Part shown: positions 23,050 to 33,458 of the stretch, in pieces
Layout: every line of letters begins with the position of its first letter
Position numbering within the stretch: position 1 is the first letter of the stretch
NCBI GenBank assembly: GCA_030549495.1
Contig: JAUIRK010000167.1
Location: forward strand, 1 to 64,000
DNA length: 64,000 bases
From: Nectonema munidae
Lineage: Eukaryota > Nematomorpha > Nectonematoida > Nectonematidae
Reading direction: 5' to 3'
Notes under the pieces: model-generated
What the model saw: only the letters and a program-made list of their open reading frames with translations
Told to the model about the DNA's origin: nothing
Databases searched by the model: none
Translations under genes and position numbers: made by a program

Positions 23050-23756
23050 TTGGGAAAAATTGACTTTTACTCACAGAAAAAAATGGACTTTTTAAAGTTT
23101 CATTGAATTGAACAACTATGAACACTTTAGAGAAAGTATTGTAAATTATTTCAAAGAATCCATGACTTTGTAATACAACAGCATATAATTAATGACATTT
23201 TCTGATTTAAAATTCGATCATTTTCTAAAAAATCACTAACTTGAAATTGCGACATTAATCGGCAACTTTCACCTAAAAATTTAAAAAGGAGAATGTATTT
23301 CAATTGAATAAAAGTAATTTTACTTCAAAAAGTGGAAGAAAAGCTGAAGCAAGCAAAAATCTAATGCTTTTTCGAAAAGATTCACTTTTCGGGTAAAGAC
23401 TGCCATGCCCAAGAGATATAAGTTTTCTATAAACACTTTGACAAAAGTGAACATAACAACCTGTAAAACTTGCCTCTGGGAATGCCTAAAATATGCGCTT
23501 TGGTAAAACTGAATAAAAAAACTAGCTAACTTTTTTATTAGAAGAAATGATTGCACATTCAAAATCACAAGTAATACTCTTAACTTTAGATGCATTTATC
23601 TGTAATTTAGCTTCTTATATTTCTCTAAAAAATATAAGAAAAAATAATTTAAATGTAGAAATAAAAACCTGTAGGTATTTTCTCTTTTATCACATGCAAT
23701 AGAATAGAGTTTAGGAATCTGAATTTTATTGTGAAATGCATTGATGGTGGTAACCA
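23050..23756 (-). pseudogene. MULE transposase remnant (MULE-A)
   Basis: On the minus strand, 23750-23645 reads VTTINAFHNKIQIPKLYSIA, the block that follows the DGTF motif in the MULE copies at 50.5 and 61.8 kb. 23500-23330 reads CYVHFCQSVYRKLISLGHG, then SESFRKSIRFLLASAFLP, following a TTTTAG splice acceptor. These match the other copies in this window closely. The N-terminal exon with the first catalytic Asp is cut at 23757 by a hAT-like fragment. The 3' region below 23330 is AT-rich and I cannot see the RTNNHCEG exon. It is a third-party remnant of the same intron-bearing family. Confidence 0.75.
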
Positions 23757-24112
23757 GGGCTTCGGAGCTGCCTCAAAATTGTGTGGCTCCGCCTCCGACG
23801 TTTTATATATTATAATTTATATTTGAATTCTTCATTTTATATATACAGTTTAACTTGCTCAATCGGGAATTTGAAGAAACTGAAAACTTTGGAAAACTCT
23901 AACTTCCACATACCACCGAATTCCTTATATAGAGTATTTTGAAAACCAAAACTTGTGTATTCTAAATACCAAAACAGTTTGAAAAACAGTACAGGTTGTT
24001 TACATATAAAAAAAGCTTGCAAAAACCGAAATATATTAATAAACACTTTGCTATCTTTTTATCCATAATAGCTTCTGATGCATTGTATTGGGGCGCCACT
24101 CCCCTTCACCAC
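23757..24112 (+). mobile_element. hAT-like fragment interrupting MULE-A
   Basis: CAGGGCTTCGGAGCTGCCTC begins exactly where the MULE coding sequence stops. GGCTCCGCCTCCGACG follows, a combination typical of hAT MITE ends. At the far side CCCCTTCACCACTG could be the opposing end. I cannot show a target duplication, so the right limit is tentative. Confidence 0.4.
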
Positions 24113-24124
24113 TGGTAGATCATC

Positions 24125-24126
24125 CA

Positions 24127-24165
<39 letters not shown>
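24125..24165. repeat. (TA)n microsatellite
   Basis: An uninterrupted AT dinucleotide run of about 38 bases. The 24166-24290 interval next to it is AT-rich without a gene. Confidence 0.9.
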
Positions 24166-24166
<1 letters not shown>

Positions 24167-24289
24167 TATATTAATTTTATCATAGTTTTTACTTAAAAAT
24201 TTTTTAAATTTATGTAAATTTTTGTTGATGAACAAAATGTTTTAAAAATTTATTTAAACACATTTGTTCTTAAAAATAACATTGCTTCA

Positions 24290-24952
24290 ATAATAACTTC
24301 TTTCATACTAGCGCGTATATCGGATTTTCAAAGTCCAAAAAAGGCGTTCGACACTTATTTGTGTTGAAGGCATAGCTATTATATTTCTAGCTGCATCTCT
24401 AATTTCTTCAGGGTATCTTTAAATTACATCTTCAAGAGACAGTTTTGAAGAACGGTCAAACTTTTCTATTTCAGAAAAAGAACTTTCAATTTGATATTTG
24501 AGAGTAGACATCGCAGTTAAAGACTCTGATTCTTCTTCTAAATGACTTTTCTTTGATATTTGTTTCTGTCGCTTAACTATATTAATAAGAGATTCCTTGG
24601 CTTTAGTTATTTGCCCGGACGAAAGCAGGCATCTGTACTTTGGATCGAGATATATTCCAGCAAGCAAAAGTTCATTTCCACGTAAAATAACCTCTCCTTT
24701 TTCCATATAACTTCGAATTTAATCAGCAATTAAGCCCTCAAAATTAGAGAAAAAAAATAACAAAGATTTCCATTCTTTGAAAAATTGATCTGGAGTCAAA
24801 TCTTCACTTTGAAGTTTTTTTATCTCCATATACGGTTGATATAACAATCTTTCTAATCTTTTAGTTTGTTCCCACAATGATTCTGTGAGAGATATATCAA
24901 TATCTGCTATGTCTAAGAGTACAGGTTTCAATTCCAATAGGCGCTCTATCAT
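24290..24952 (-). pseudogene. hAT transposase C-terminal part
   Basis: Minus strand: 24952-24719 (77 codons, LRRLERLLYQPYMEIKKLQ-like helical sequence), 24706-24419 (GIYLDPKYRCLLSSGQITKA, the family's LDPR/KF block) and then RYPEEIRDAARNIIAMPSTQ followed by ISVERLFWTLKIRYTR. The last is the hAT C-terminal dimerisation domain, whose hallmark is aTSvpsERvFS. Two stops or frame changes separate the pieces. The catalytic core and DNA-binding finger are missing. It is of a different hAT lineage from the ZBED5-like copies at 11.6 and 33.5 kb. Confidence 0.75.
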
Positions 24953-24989
24953 TGCGTATGTCTAAAGGTTAGAGAAGAGGTTGGTCTAA

Positions 24990-25354
24990 AATAGTTACTT
25001 TGCCTGCACGACTTACCCTCGCAGTACGGAAGGTGGCTTTTTACCCCACCTCTGAATTTGGCCTGCGTTTTTCACTCCTTTAACATATATCTAACCCTAC
25101 CAAAAAATAATATGTAATTTTTAAATAGGCTATTTGAAATACATTCTATTGTAAAAAAAATTCCAGGAAATTTTCTTTTTTCATTTATGAGCATCCTTTT
25201 TTGACAAAGGTTTCATAAACAAAATATACGATTTTGACCAAGGTTCAATTCTTATTCAATTTACTTTAAAATTCATAGACACATTAAATTTTTTATAAAA
25301 AAGCATAAAATAAAAAAGTTTTATTCGAAAAAACTTTTTTTCATAGAAAAATTT
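24990..25354. other. no gene seen
   Basis: AT-rich apart from a less AT-rich patch at 24980-25080. No reading frame of interest. Confidence 0.5.
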
Positions 25355-25376
25355 AACGTTGCGTTAACGCAACGTT
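25355..25376. repeat. perfect 22-bp palindrome centred on TTAA
   Basis: AACGTTGCGTT and its exact reverse complement AACGCAACGTT abut, with GTTAAC at the centre. Immediately to the right an imperfect duplication of about 80 bp begins with GGACAAATACGT (25377) and recurs as GAACAAATACGT (25456), each followed by a TTTGAAAATAT segment. Confidence 0.8.
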
Positions 25377-25606
25377 GGACAAATACGTAACTTAAAAAAC
25401 AGTTTGAAAATATAAATATAAAAAATACGCATATTTTTCAAAAATACGAAAAGTTGAACAAATACGTGATACATTTCAGCAGTATAAATAGTTTGAAAAT
25501 ATACATAAACAAGCATATTATATTATTTATAGACAAGCATATTATTACACATTCCTTTTCATTATAAAATGATGTAGTTTTTAATTATTATGAAATTATT
25601 TTAAAA

Positions 25607-26047
25607 TTAATACGTAAACAAGTTAAAAAATATCTGATATGGTAATTTTTGAAGCATTTTGTGTGTAAGGGAACTCCACAGTCCACATCTTTCACCCATT
25701 ATGTTTGTTTGTGAACTGCATAGATGACAACGTAATCTCTTGTTGTTTTCGATGCCGATAATAATATGGTTTTTTCCATCAAATCCAATATCTTCACTCG
25801 GAGTTTTTGTGGTGAATGACTTTCCAGGCCTTGGGGTATTGAAATCAAGGTTTAATAAATATTCAACTAAAATTCTCCTAAAAGCCAATTGATCATAGGC
25901 ATTTGAAGATTGGAGTTTGTGAAGTGCCCATGAGTTGGTTATCGACATATCAGTGATATGGGTCATTATTGGCAAATACCATTTTTTTCCTCTAATAGAG
26001 ATACGGTATTGACCGAGATTTTGGTCTAATGAATCGACAAAACCCAT
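25607..26047 (-). pseudogene. piggyBac transposase C-terminal region, second lineage
   Basis: 146 codons starting MGFVDSLDQNLGQYRISIRG then KKWYLPIMTHITDMSITNSW, the GGVDxLDQ / KKWYxP / NAW block just before the tail of piggyBac transposases. KRLRCHLC (first Cys pair of the zinc tail) follows. The last Cys/His residues of the tail are not conserved. The upstream neighbour (26026-26801) already contains its own version of the same block. This piece must therefore come from a different piggyBac copy joined to it. Confidence 0.75.
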
Positions 26048-26801
26048 GTACTACTTAGAATTTTTGTACTATAAATTACCCAAGAGTTGAACGCTGTGAT
26101 ATCTAAGTAATTTGTAAAAACAGCCATAGTCCATCTTCTACTAGGCTTATAGGATGTAAAATCCCTTGCCATTCTGTTGAAACAATCAACACCGCTTTTA
26201 TATTTATTGTAAAGAACCAAGGTTTCGGGCTTGTTTTTATACGATGTTATAGCCACACCCCGAGTATGTTGGGAAGATAAGATATAAACCGCTTTAAAAT
26301 TTTGCCTAGCATGTTTCATCGGAATGTAAGTTGAAATAGAAGCATACTCTGAGTAAACGAACTTACTCTCAGTTTCTTGTAAGTTTAAATTACGAATGTA
26401 TTTAGGTTTCAGAATATTGGGCAGAAAACGACGATTTGAGTTTATAGTGCCGCAAATAGTTAAATCTTTGCTTAGGGCCCACTTCGCTAGTTCATGAGAT
26501 GTGAAAAAGCGATCAAGAAAAACTCCACATCCCCGTGGTAAATTTGATCCAATTATTAATCTTTTACAAATTTCTAAACTAGAAAAATAACATTTATCAA
26601 GCAAACCAGAAATGTAAATTTCAGGCTTCATTACATAAAAAGTGTTAGCATCATTCATATGATATATTTTGATACCATAGTGGCCGGGTTTACTCGTATC
26701 GATTTTTATGGGACATCCTCCTCTGAACTTGACTAGTTGCTCATCAATAGTAACTGCATCTAGAGGCGTCCAATACCTATGACAATTATCAAAAAAATGA
26801 C

Positions 26802-27981
26802 GGTAAACATGTACTTTAGCGCGGTAAATTAAAAAAATTCTATATATCCAAAAAAAAGCTTTATTGTAAAATAATATACGAGGCATCTACCCACAACAAC
26901 ACTCTCTAAACAACATACACTTCTCTAATAGAGATAACAATATTATTAAATAGTTTATTGTAGTCAGGAAAACGAGAACGCCACATGAATTCAAAAAGGT
27001 GTCCACCAAATAAAGGTTCACTCGTTCCAAACTGGCGTCTTAATTTCCTTTTAGCGCGCATCCACATATTTTCAATGCGATTCGTATAGATGCTGGGGTC
27101 ATGGGGATCAACAAAATTTAAGCTGTGGTTTACAGCGTCATGTGTATATAACCCCCGACCCCTTTGTTCAATTGTGGCATAACTTACCCAACTGTCACTT
27201 ATTACTCGAGTTTCTGGCAGAATCCACTCTTGTATTAGGGGATAAAGAGTATCAGTCTTTCTATTTGCCACTGCCACGAGAAAGCAATTTCCGAATTCTC
27301 GTTCCACACCACCAAATACCCACTGTCCATCTCTATAGCGACCACGGTGATATTTCCTGTGGAAATATTTTGTTTCGTCTATTTCCACCTCTTTTGCTGT
27401 AAAATCTTCATTCAGACCGCCTATCTGCTGATTATTCACTAACAACCATTGCTCACACACCTCACGTAAAAAATTAGACCAGTCTGTCATTGTATGTGAT
27501 GATAATCCACCCAATTCTCGTGAAATATATTTCAGACAAGAATCATATACCCATAAGTAAATAAAGTGTACAATCGTACTTAATTCCAGATGACTTCCAT
27601 CAAAAAACGATCCTTCACGAATGCTTTTCGTTCGTATACATGGCTTCCTACATTCCCACCAACATCCGTCAATAGATGGAGCATAGTTGACAAACGCCAT
27701 TTCATTGTTACATTGCTCGCAATGGAAGTTATTTCGAATAAGTCCCATTCGAGCACAAAATAACACCCACTCACGCTTTTCACTAAGCTCAAACAAAGTC
27801 TGGCGTATAAAGTTCATATATCGTAGATCAGCAGTTCCTAAAACATTCTCAACGATTAAATTCGGTGCACGAGGTCTACCTGCCATCTTTTATTTTAAAT
27901 TGTTCTTAAATTTGAAGAAATAAAATATAAAAATAAAAAAATATATTTTTTTAATTTACCGCGCTAAAGTACATGTTTACC
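26802..27981 (-). mobile_element. intact Merlin element, 1180 bp
   Basis: The ends are perfect inverted repeats of 37 bp beginning GGTAAACATGTACTTTAGCG. The flanks are perfect 8-bp direct repeats AAAATGAC (26794-26801 and 27982-27989), the target size expected for Merlin. One intact transposase gene fills the interior. Identical ends and target copies, plus an open gene, mark a recent insertion into the coding region of piggyBac-3. Confidence 0.97.
26906..27886 (-). CDS. Merlin (IS1595/ISXO2-like) transposase, intact, 326 aa
   Basis: A DDE transposase of the Merlin superfamily, related to bacterial IS1016/IS1595. The start is ATG 27886 (MAGRPRAPNLIVENVL), 95 bp inside the element end. An N-terminal zinc ribbon (Cys56-x2-Cys59, Cys75 and Cys79/Cys83) is followed by a helical DNA-binding part. 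The ISXO2-like core has Asp170 in EVEIDETKY, then RGRYRDGQWVFGGVERE, Asp231 in RVISDSWVSY, HSLNFVDPHDPSIYTNRIEN with Glu272, and MWMRAKRKLRRQ. All three catalytic residues and the full family length are present with no stop, so it could be active. Confidence 0.95.
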   Translation of the reverse strand: MAGRPRAPNLIVENVLGTADLRYMNFIRQTLFELSEKREWVLFCARMGLIRNNFHCEQCNNEMAFVNYAPSIDGCWWECRKPCIRTKSIREGSFFDGSHLELSTIVHFIYLWVYDSCLKYISRELGGLSSHTMTDWSNFLREVCEQWLLVNNQQIGGLNEDFTAKEVEIDETKYFHRKYHRGRYRDGQWVFGGVEREFGNCFLVAVANRKTDTLYPLIQEWILPETRVISDSWVSYATIEQRGRGLYTHDAVNHSLNFVDPHDPSIYTNRIENMWMRAKRKLRRQFGTSEPLFGGHLFEFMWRSRFPDYNKLFNNIVISIREVYVV

Positions 27982-28311
27982 AAAATGACTATGAATCACT
28001 CTGATTGCTGATAGTTTATCATTTTGATTTCTATCAATTGAAAAGTCAAAACGAATAAAAATATTTATATATGTGAACATCCTTCTTCCCATCGCTGCAC
28101 GCAAAAAAGGGTCGCCATTTATGCGGAAAAGATACCGCGCCGCTATTCTTTGGTCTTTAGCTTGTCCAATGTAAATAAGACATCCAAAGTAAGCTAGTAG
28201 GTCACTTATATTAAACCTTTCATGGCAAGCCTTTAACTCTTCCTATTTTGAAATGCTTTTACTAAATAAATTATTTTTACTATACATCTGATGTCGGACA
28301 AAATATAAACC

Positions 28312-28417
28312 CCAAAATTCAGTCTTTAGAACTTCATAAATTAGAAAGTTTTATAGGAATCATAAAAAATAATGAAACTTATATAGTTCAGGAATGTCTT
28401 CTAAAGACTGAATTTTT
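28312..28417. repeat. short fold-back repeat in the piggyBac-3 intron
   Basis: AAAATTCAGTCTTTAGAA at the left is matched by TTCTAAAGACTGAATTTTT at the right, inverted, with about 65 bp between. The unit sits entirely in the intron between the donor near 28450 and the acceptor near 28243. A small MITE-like insertion is the simplest reading. Confidence 0.7.
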
Positions 28418-28859
28418 GAGCATATATTTTTATAAAGTTGAAAAAACTTACTTGTAATTTTCTTCTGCTTTTTTCTTAGTCATTTCAAAAATATGGGTTA
28501 TTATAGTAATATCAAAGAACAAATTGAAAATTTTGACAATATCCTTTATATTTTTTGCTTCATTTGTTGGACCATATGGACGTAGAGATAAATTACGGCA
28601 ATTTCGAGCTTGAACACGACCAGTGATGGAGTCTTGAGATTCGCAAAAATATCTTGTACCGTCTGGGGCTATCAAGTTTTCATCCACATTTTCCAGAGTT
28701 TCTTCTCTTTCCTCAAGTTCTTCAAATGACTCTTCTCTTAAAAGGGGAACTTCTTCATATATATCTGACGCTGAATCGTCCGAGCTATAAAAGTACTCAT
28801 CAGATTCGGTAGACGTTGAATATTCGCTTGAAGTGTTCATGATTGTGGCAAATAACAAA

Positions 28860-29275
28860 ATAATGAACGTGAAAAAACTTATTCAACACAAAGCTTTGTA
28901 TCGTAAATCAACGGTGAATGCGTAAAAGGAATTATCTTTCACAAAGAGAACGCATAAACAAATGCCAAACAGATATTGATTTTTATTACACAAGGTTTGT
29001 TACATACTGTCATATAAACAAATCGTCCCAGGAGCAACCAACATTATTTATTATGATAATCAGGTCCCTTTTATTCTCAATAGATATAGATTTCTTTTCT
29101 CCTACTATCAACAAAAGGCAGCCTATAAAAGCGACTTGTCCTACTTATAAATTTATTTACCAAGACAACGCCTGTAAATATTACTAGAACATGAGGGTTT
29201 TTTACAGAAAGTTGTAGATAAAGATTTTATAAAAGCTATGGTATTTTAATATTATATTCAATTTATTATGCCATT
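28860..29275. other. no gene seen
   Basis: The upstream flank of piggyBac-3. A forward frame of 89 codons (28918-29187) has no recognisable domain. I found no TTAA-CCC end for piggyBac-3 here. Confidence 0.45.
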
Positions 29276-29283
29276 CATTTTTT

Positions 29284-30017
29284 GGTAATGTTGCACTATC
29301 CGTGCATTGATGAAAAGCAATTTTAATTGGAAAGAAGTTGTTCAATGATATAATGCTTTCATATGTCAATCTTTTCTTGAATGCGATTATAGTTTGAGTA
29401 TCGCACTATACGTCCATTGTAGCAAATACAGTCTATGCCTGCCTCCATAATACGAGTATATCTACATGATACACATCCTACCAAATAGAGCAACACAGTC
29501 TGTGTTTCTCTCTCTTCACTACTATACACACACATACAAATTGAAGACCAGTATTATGGACAATACAGGCATAAGTGCAACATGGACGAGATATTTAAAA
29601 AGAGGAAGACAATATTAAATTTGTGCTGAAATTTTAATCAAGAGTTATTGAATTTTCAAGACGCAATAACATTTGTGAAATACCCTCTAGTACTGTTGTT
29701 ATAACTCAAGTGTGTATGATGAATCTAAAAAGATTTGTGTTGGTAACCCATATAGTATAAGAGAGCGTCCCTGTCTCATACAGCTCATCATCTCTTCTTC
29801 ACAGCATTATGCATAGACACGTTACATCGCACTATATGTGTATCATGTAGATATACTCGTATTATGGAGGCAGGCATAGACTTTATTTGCTACAATGCAC
29901 GTATAGTGCGATACTCAAACTATCTATAAGATTGACATATGAAAGCATTATATCATTGAACAACTTCTTTCCAATTAAAATTGCTTTTCATCAATGCACG
30001 GATAGTGCAACATTACC
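29284..30017. mobile_element. fold-back MITE with long inverted repeats, 734 bp
   Basis: GGTAATGTTGCACTATCCGT starts an arm of about 190 bp that recurs in inverted orientation at the other end (about 29845-30017), with a few differences including small indels. The flanks are CATTTTTT on both sides (29276-29283 and 30018-30025), an 8-bp duplication. Terminal GG and an 8-bp target resemble the Merlin element at 26802, so a non-autonomous Merlin relative is possible. The central 370 bp has no reading frame of note. A solo arm occurs at 60161. Confidence 0.85.
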
Positions 30018-30025
30018 CATTTTTT

Positions 30026-30340
30026 TATTTACCTATATATTCTTGTAAATATTTGTTTTTTGAAAAAAAAAGATGGCGTTAAATTGAATATAATAAAACT
30101 TTTATTTTTTGTTGATTTGCTTTCTAAGTTTTTCTCAGAAACATTGGTTAGATGAATTATTATTGAGATAAAAAAAACCTCAAAAACAAAAAATCAGATG
30201 TTTTAAACTTATTAAATGTTTCTTATTTAGATCTAACTTTATTTTAACTTGAAGTGGCATTGGTGTATTATTTATATACTGTGGCATGCGAAGGTTAAAG
30301 GTTAAAAAATTGCAAGCAAAATTAATAAAAATATAATCAA
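30026..30340. other. no gene seen
   Basis: AT-rich sequence between the MITE and the LINE remnant. Confidence 0.5.
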
Positions 30341-30344
30341 TAAG

Positions 30345-31000
30345 GGATCAAGAAGGGCGTGTAGCCTTAGTAAAAGTCGGATAAAAGCTAAATTGGAAGA
30401 ATAAAGAAATAAAGTCTAAAATAGAATTGCAAGACTGAATTAAAAATAAATTCAAATTGAAATCACCGCAAATTAACATATCATTTCTGATCTCCTTTCT
30501 ACTTAAAAAATAAGAAAGAAAAGATATGAAGTCAGAAGTATCAGATAATGGTAGTCGATAAAGTGCAAGAATACTAACTTTCCGATGTGAGATCGTCAAA
30601 AAAAGAAAAACATAATCACAAATATTGTCGCCAACAGTGGCAGATTCGAATTCATTAACTATAAAGTGATTCCTATAATAAATACCGATGGCACCACCTC
30701 TTTTTCGCCTACAGTAATATGAAAAAGAATAACCAGGAATATTGAAGCTAGAAAAACTATCATTTTTTCAAATTTCTGTCAATACGAGAATATCAAAGCA
30801 TAAACCAGACGTAGACAGAAAGAAATCCAAATGAGCAAACTTGGCATTGATGGACTCAATATTAAGATGCAGTACCTTAAGGCTATTAACGCTAGAGAAT
30901 TCTTTGTATAGTTTAATATCAGAATCATCAATTGTGCAAGTAGGAAAAATTGAATTCCTCTCAAAAATAGAAGCAAATAATTCATTATCTAATATATATT
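30345..31000 (-). pseudogene. LINE endonuclease domain fragment
   Basis: Minus strand. The upstream frame reads LKVLHLNIESINAKFAHLDF, then CFDILVLTEI, GYSFSYYCRRKRGGAIGIYY. The next frame (30599-30348) reads ISHRKVSILALYRLPLSDTS, MLICGDFNLNLF and FYPTFTKATRPS. These are the N-I-S-L-x-x-K, LTETW, GGG, YRPP, GDFN and TR blocks of the apurinic-type endonuclease of CR1/L2/Jockey-like LINEs. One frame change lies near 30600. No reverse transcriptase follows: the sequence downstream is unrelated. It is therefore a short, old fragment. Confidence 0.8.
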
Positions 31001-31244
31001 CAGAAGAGAAGCGGATCTATGTATATCTTTATAGAAAATATCCCTTCATAGTTTATAATGAATTAATAAAATAATAAAAAAGAAACATTTATTTTCAGAG
31101 TTCAGAAGAAAGCTCTCCACATAAGAATGTTTCTTACAAAAATAAAATTATTACAAAGAAAAAGAAAACATTCAAAATATGAACAAATATACAGCATAAA
31201 ACATAATGAATATTCACCATAAAAATTTAACACTAGAAAAAATT

Positions 31245-31478
31245 TTATTTACAATTTGTGCAAGCTATAGTTGAGTGTTGTTTACATATAAATTTGTTAC
31301 ATTTTTGACATTTTCTAGTCCCTCTTTTTTTAGTTTTACATAAATAACATTTACCCCTAGAAGTTGTCGTGGGCTCATTCTCAGCCTGGCTTTCATACCC
31401 GTAAAAAGATAATATGCCGAGAATATTTCTAGGTATTTGCGTATTTTCGGATCTAAGCCTCATAGAGACTTCAGAGAT
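31245..31478 (-). pseudogene. piggyBac C-terminal zinc tail, isolated
   Basis: The frame contains RGKCYLCKTKKRGTRKCQKC then NKFICKQHSTIACTNC, all Cys and His of the piggyBac C-terminal domain in order, plus an upstream IPRNILGILSFYG. It matches the tail at 17832 in spacing. No catalytic region is next to it: the unrelated DDE-like gene follows directly on the same strand. It is either a solo remnant or fused by deletion to that gene. Confidence 0.75.
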
Positions 31479-31480
31479 TC

Positions 31481-33456
31481 TCAAACACAATTTTTAAGTT
31501 GGTGGATTTCAACCCTTTTTTTTTTGAAAATTTGTGTTTTAGGAAAAATTGGTTTTCCATATCCAGCACCATGCCTTTGGCTGAAATTATAGTCCTTTTC
31601 AAAAGAATTTAACGCAACAACAATTTGTTTTTTCTCATAAATATTTACCTTATCACTGAAAAGAGACATTGGAACCATTTCTTCGCATAGGTACCAAAGA
31701 TGATTCATGAAAACTTTTTTAGCAGAGATAAACATTGCGTTCTTCTCGTAGAAAAGAATTAAGTAAAACCAAATCATTATGAACGGTTTCCTGAGGGATG
31801 TCAGCTGTAAACCACCATGGTAAATAATAAAATATGCAAAATTCAACAAAATCAATCATTTTTTCCATCTGGTGGGGTGGAAAATCTTCTTTTAATTCTA
31901 CCAAATCTTTATTCTTCAACATAACAATTTTTAAACAGTAGAGAATAATTACCATCCATCTTGCTTTACTTATAGAACCTGGTACTCTGAATTTTTCAAA
32001 TTGACTTTCATCTTCTAGATACATCAGAGACAAGAGAAGAAGTTCCTTGTAGTCATTTCTAACTAAACTCTTTTTTAGCATATTTTTAAAAAGAATAATA
32101 TGTTCGCATTTATACTTTTTTCCTTCGTAATAAGTGTAATTAGATCGCTCTTCTGAGTAAAAAACTTGAAAGTTTCTTCTAAATTTATTAAAAAGATTTA
32201 CTTCTGGTCCAGATGATTTGTAAATTTTTGTAGTTTCCCAAATTTTCTTTAACATAATTTCTCCAATGTGATGTCTGCAGGGACACCAAAAAAGAGGTCT
32301 TCCTAATTTACTTTGAATACATACACAAGTGGCTGATAAACGTCCGGTATTAAGACTTGTGTTATCAAACACCATAGTTTTAACAGATTCCTTACAATCC
32401 CAACTTTCAAGCAAATCTACAGAAGCTTTTGAAAGAACATCCCCACCTTTATTTTTTTCATATGGACTTATCAAAGGCACGCCAAGCAATTTAATTATGT
32501 CATTGTTCGAAACGACAGCAGGCATTCTCTCTTCATAATGAAACTTACTTCTTAATGTTGGGAGTAACTTTCCATCCCAATGCAAATTTAAAAAAGTTTC
32601 TGATGCCCACGAACTTTTTATTATTTTAGCAGTTTTTTCTATAGCCTGAACTTTATACTTGTAGGCTTGAGAAGCATGTAAATTTATTTTGCTTGTATCA
32701 CCTTCACACGCTTCAATAAATGACTGAAGAATTGTAGCAGAAGCTGTTGATGAGACATTGTTTCTAATGAAGGTAGAAACTAAATTTTCTTTTTTTAAGA
32801 TATCATGAGGTACATAAATATTTGTTCCACTTTTTTTACACCTTTTATGCGATCTTTTGGTTAAAACTTCAGTGTTCTCTTCCAACATTATGTTATCTTC
32901 GCTTTCTTAACATTCTTTTTCAAGGTTAAACTCTTCTTTAATATCTGAAATTTTTTGTTTTTTTATTTTTTCTTTTAGTAAAGCACTTTTTGTATCTACC
33001 CCACTGTAAGAAGCATTATCTCTGCCATGTATCATTTTTTTCTAAAAAATGGATATCTTCATCTATCTCTTTTTTTTCAAAGAGTGTTTTTCCCCTTTTC
33101 CATTTTTTGCAAAACATCTCTTGGCCAAAAAGGCATTGTTTGTGTTAAATTATTTTGAAATTTTTTAATCTTTGTACTATTTTGACGATCACCAACTTTG
33201 AATTTTTTTATTTTATTATATTCTGATACAAACAATAAAATTTTCTGATATATTTTGTCTTTAGCTATTGTTGGTATATTCGCTTTCTAATAGTGCTTCT
33301 CGACTTTCTCAACGACTTTTTTTGAACTAAGAACACTTATTTTTGTGTTTTTAGCAGAATCCTCTTCTCTAAACTTTTTCATAAAGCTAAGATAGCACAG
33401 CAAAACTTGTTTAAAGGTTGGAAGTCTACAACCAGTTAAGTGAAAAAATCTACTTT
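31481..33456 (-). pseudogene. unnamed DDE/RNase H-like family, one frameshift
   Basis: A minus-strand frame of 389 codons (32888-31719) continues in another frame (31855-31481) with NAMFISAKKVFMNHLWYLCE, so one frameshift lies near 31740. N-terminal pieces occur at 33456-33287 (GCRLPTFKQVLLCYLSFMKK). Blocks in order: NLHWDGKLLP, MVFDNTSLNTGRLSATCVC, FWCPCRHHIGEIML, GSISKARWMVIILYCLKIVM and HLWYLCEEMVPMSLFSD. I remember this as a protein family found in many copies in invertebrate genomes, but cannot name it. The order D, then D-N-x-x-x-N, then C-x-x-H, then RW resembles the RNase H-fold core of hAT transposases. That link is inference. It ends where a ZBED5-type hAT begins on the other strand. 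Confidence 0.6.
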
Positions 33457-33458
33457 CA

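Larger units (their letters stand above)
26026..28840 (-). pseudogene. piggyBac transposase split by Merlin (piggyBac-3), with an intron
   Basis: Exon 1 starts at ATG 28840 (MNTSSEYSTSTESDEYFYSS), an acidic leader, then APDGTRYFCESQDS. It ends EENYK at a GTAAGT donor near 28450. The acceptor is AAAATAG at about 28243, then ELKACHERFNISDLLAYFGC and GQAKDQRIAARYLFRINGDP. At 27990 the Merlin element interrupts. Coding resumes at about 26793 with DNCHRYWTPLDAVTIDEQLV (first Asp), SKPGHYGIKIYHM, RGCGVFLDRFFTSHELAKWA (second Asp), TINSNRRFLPNIL and KSGVDCFNRMARDFTSYKPS plus FNSWVIYS. Without the Merlin the core would be open. The C-terminal tail belongs to another lineage (25607-26047). PiggyBac genes usually lack introns, so the intron is unusual. 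Confidence 0.85.
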
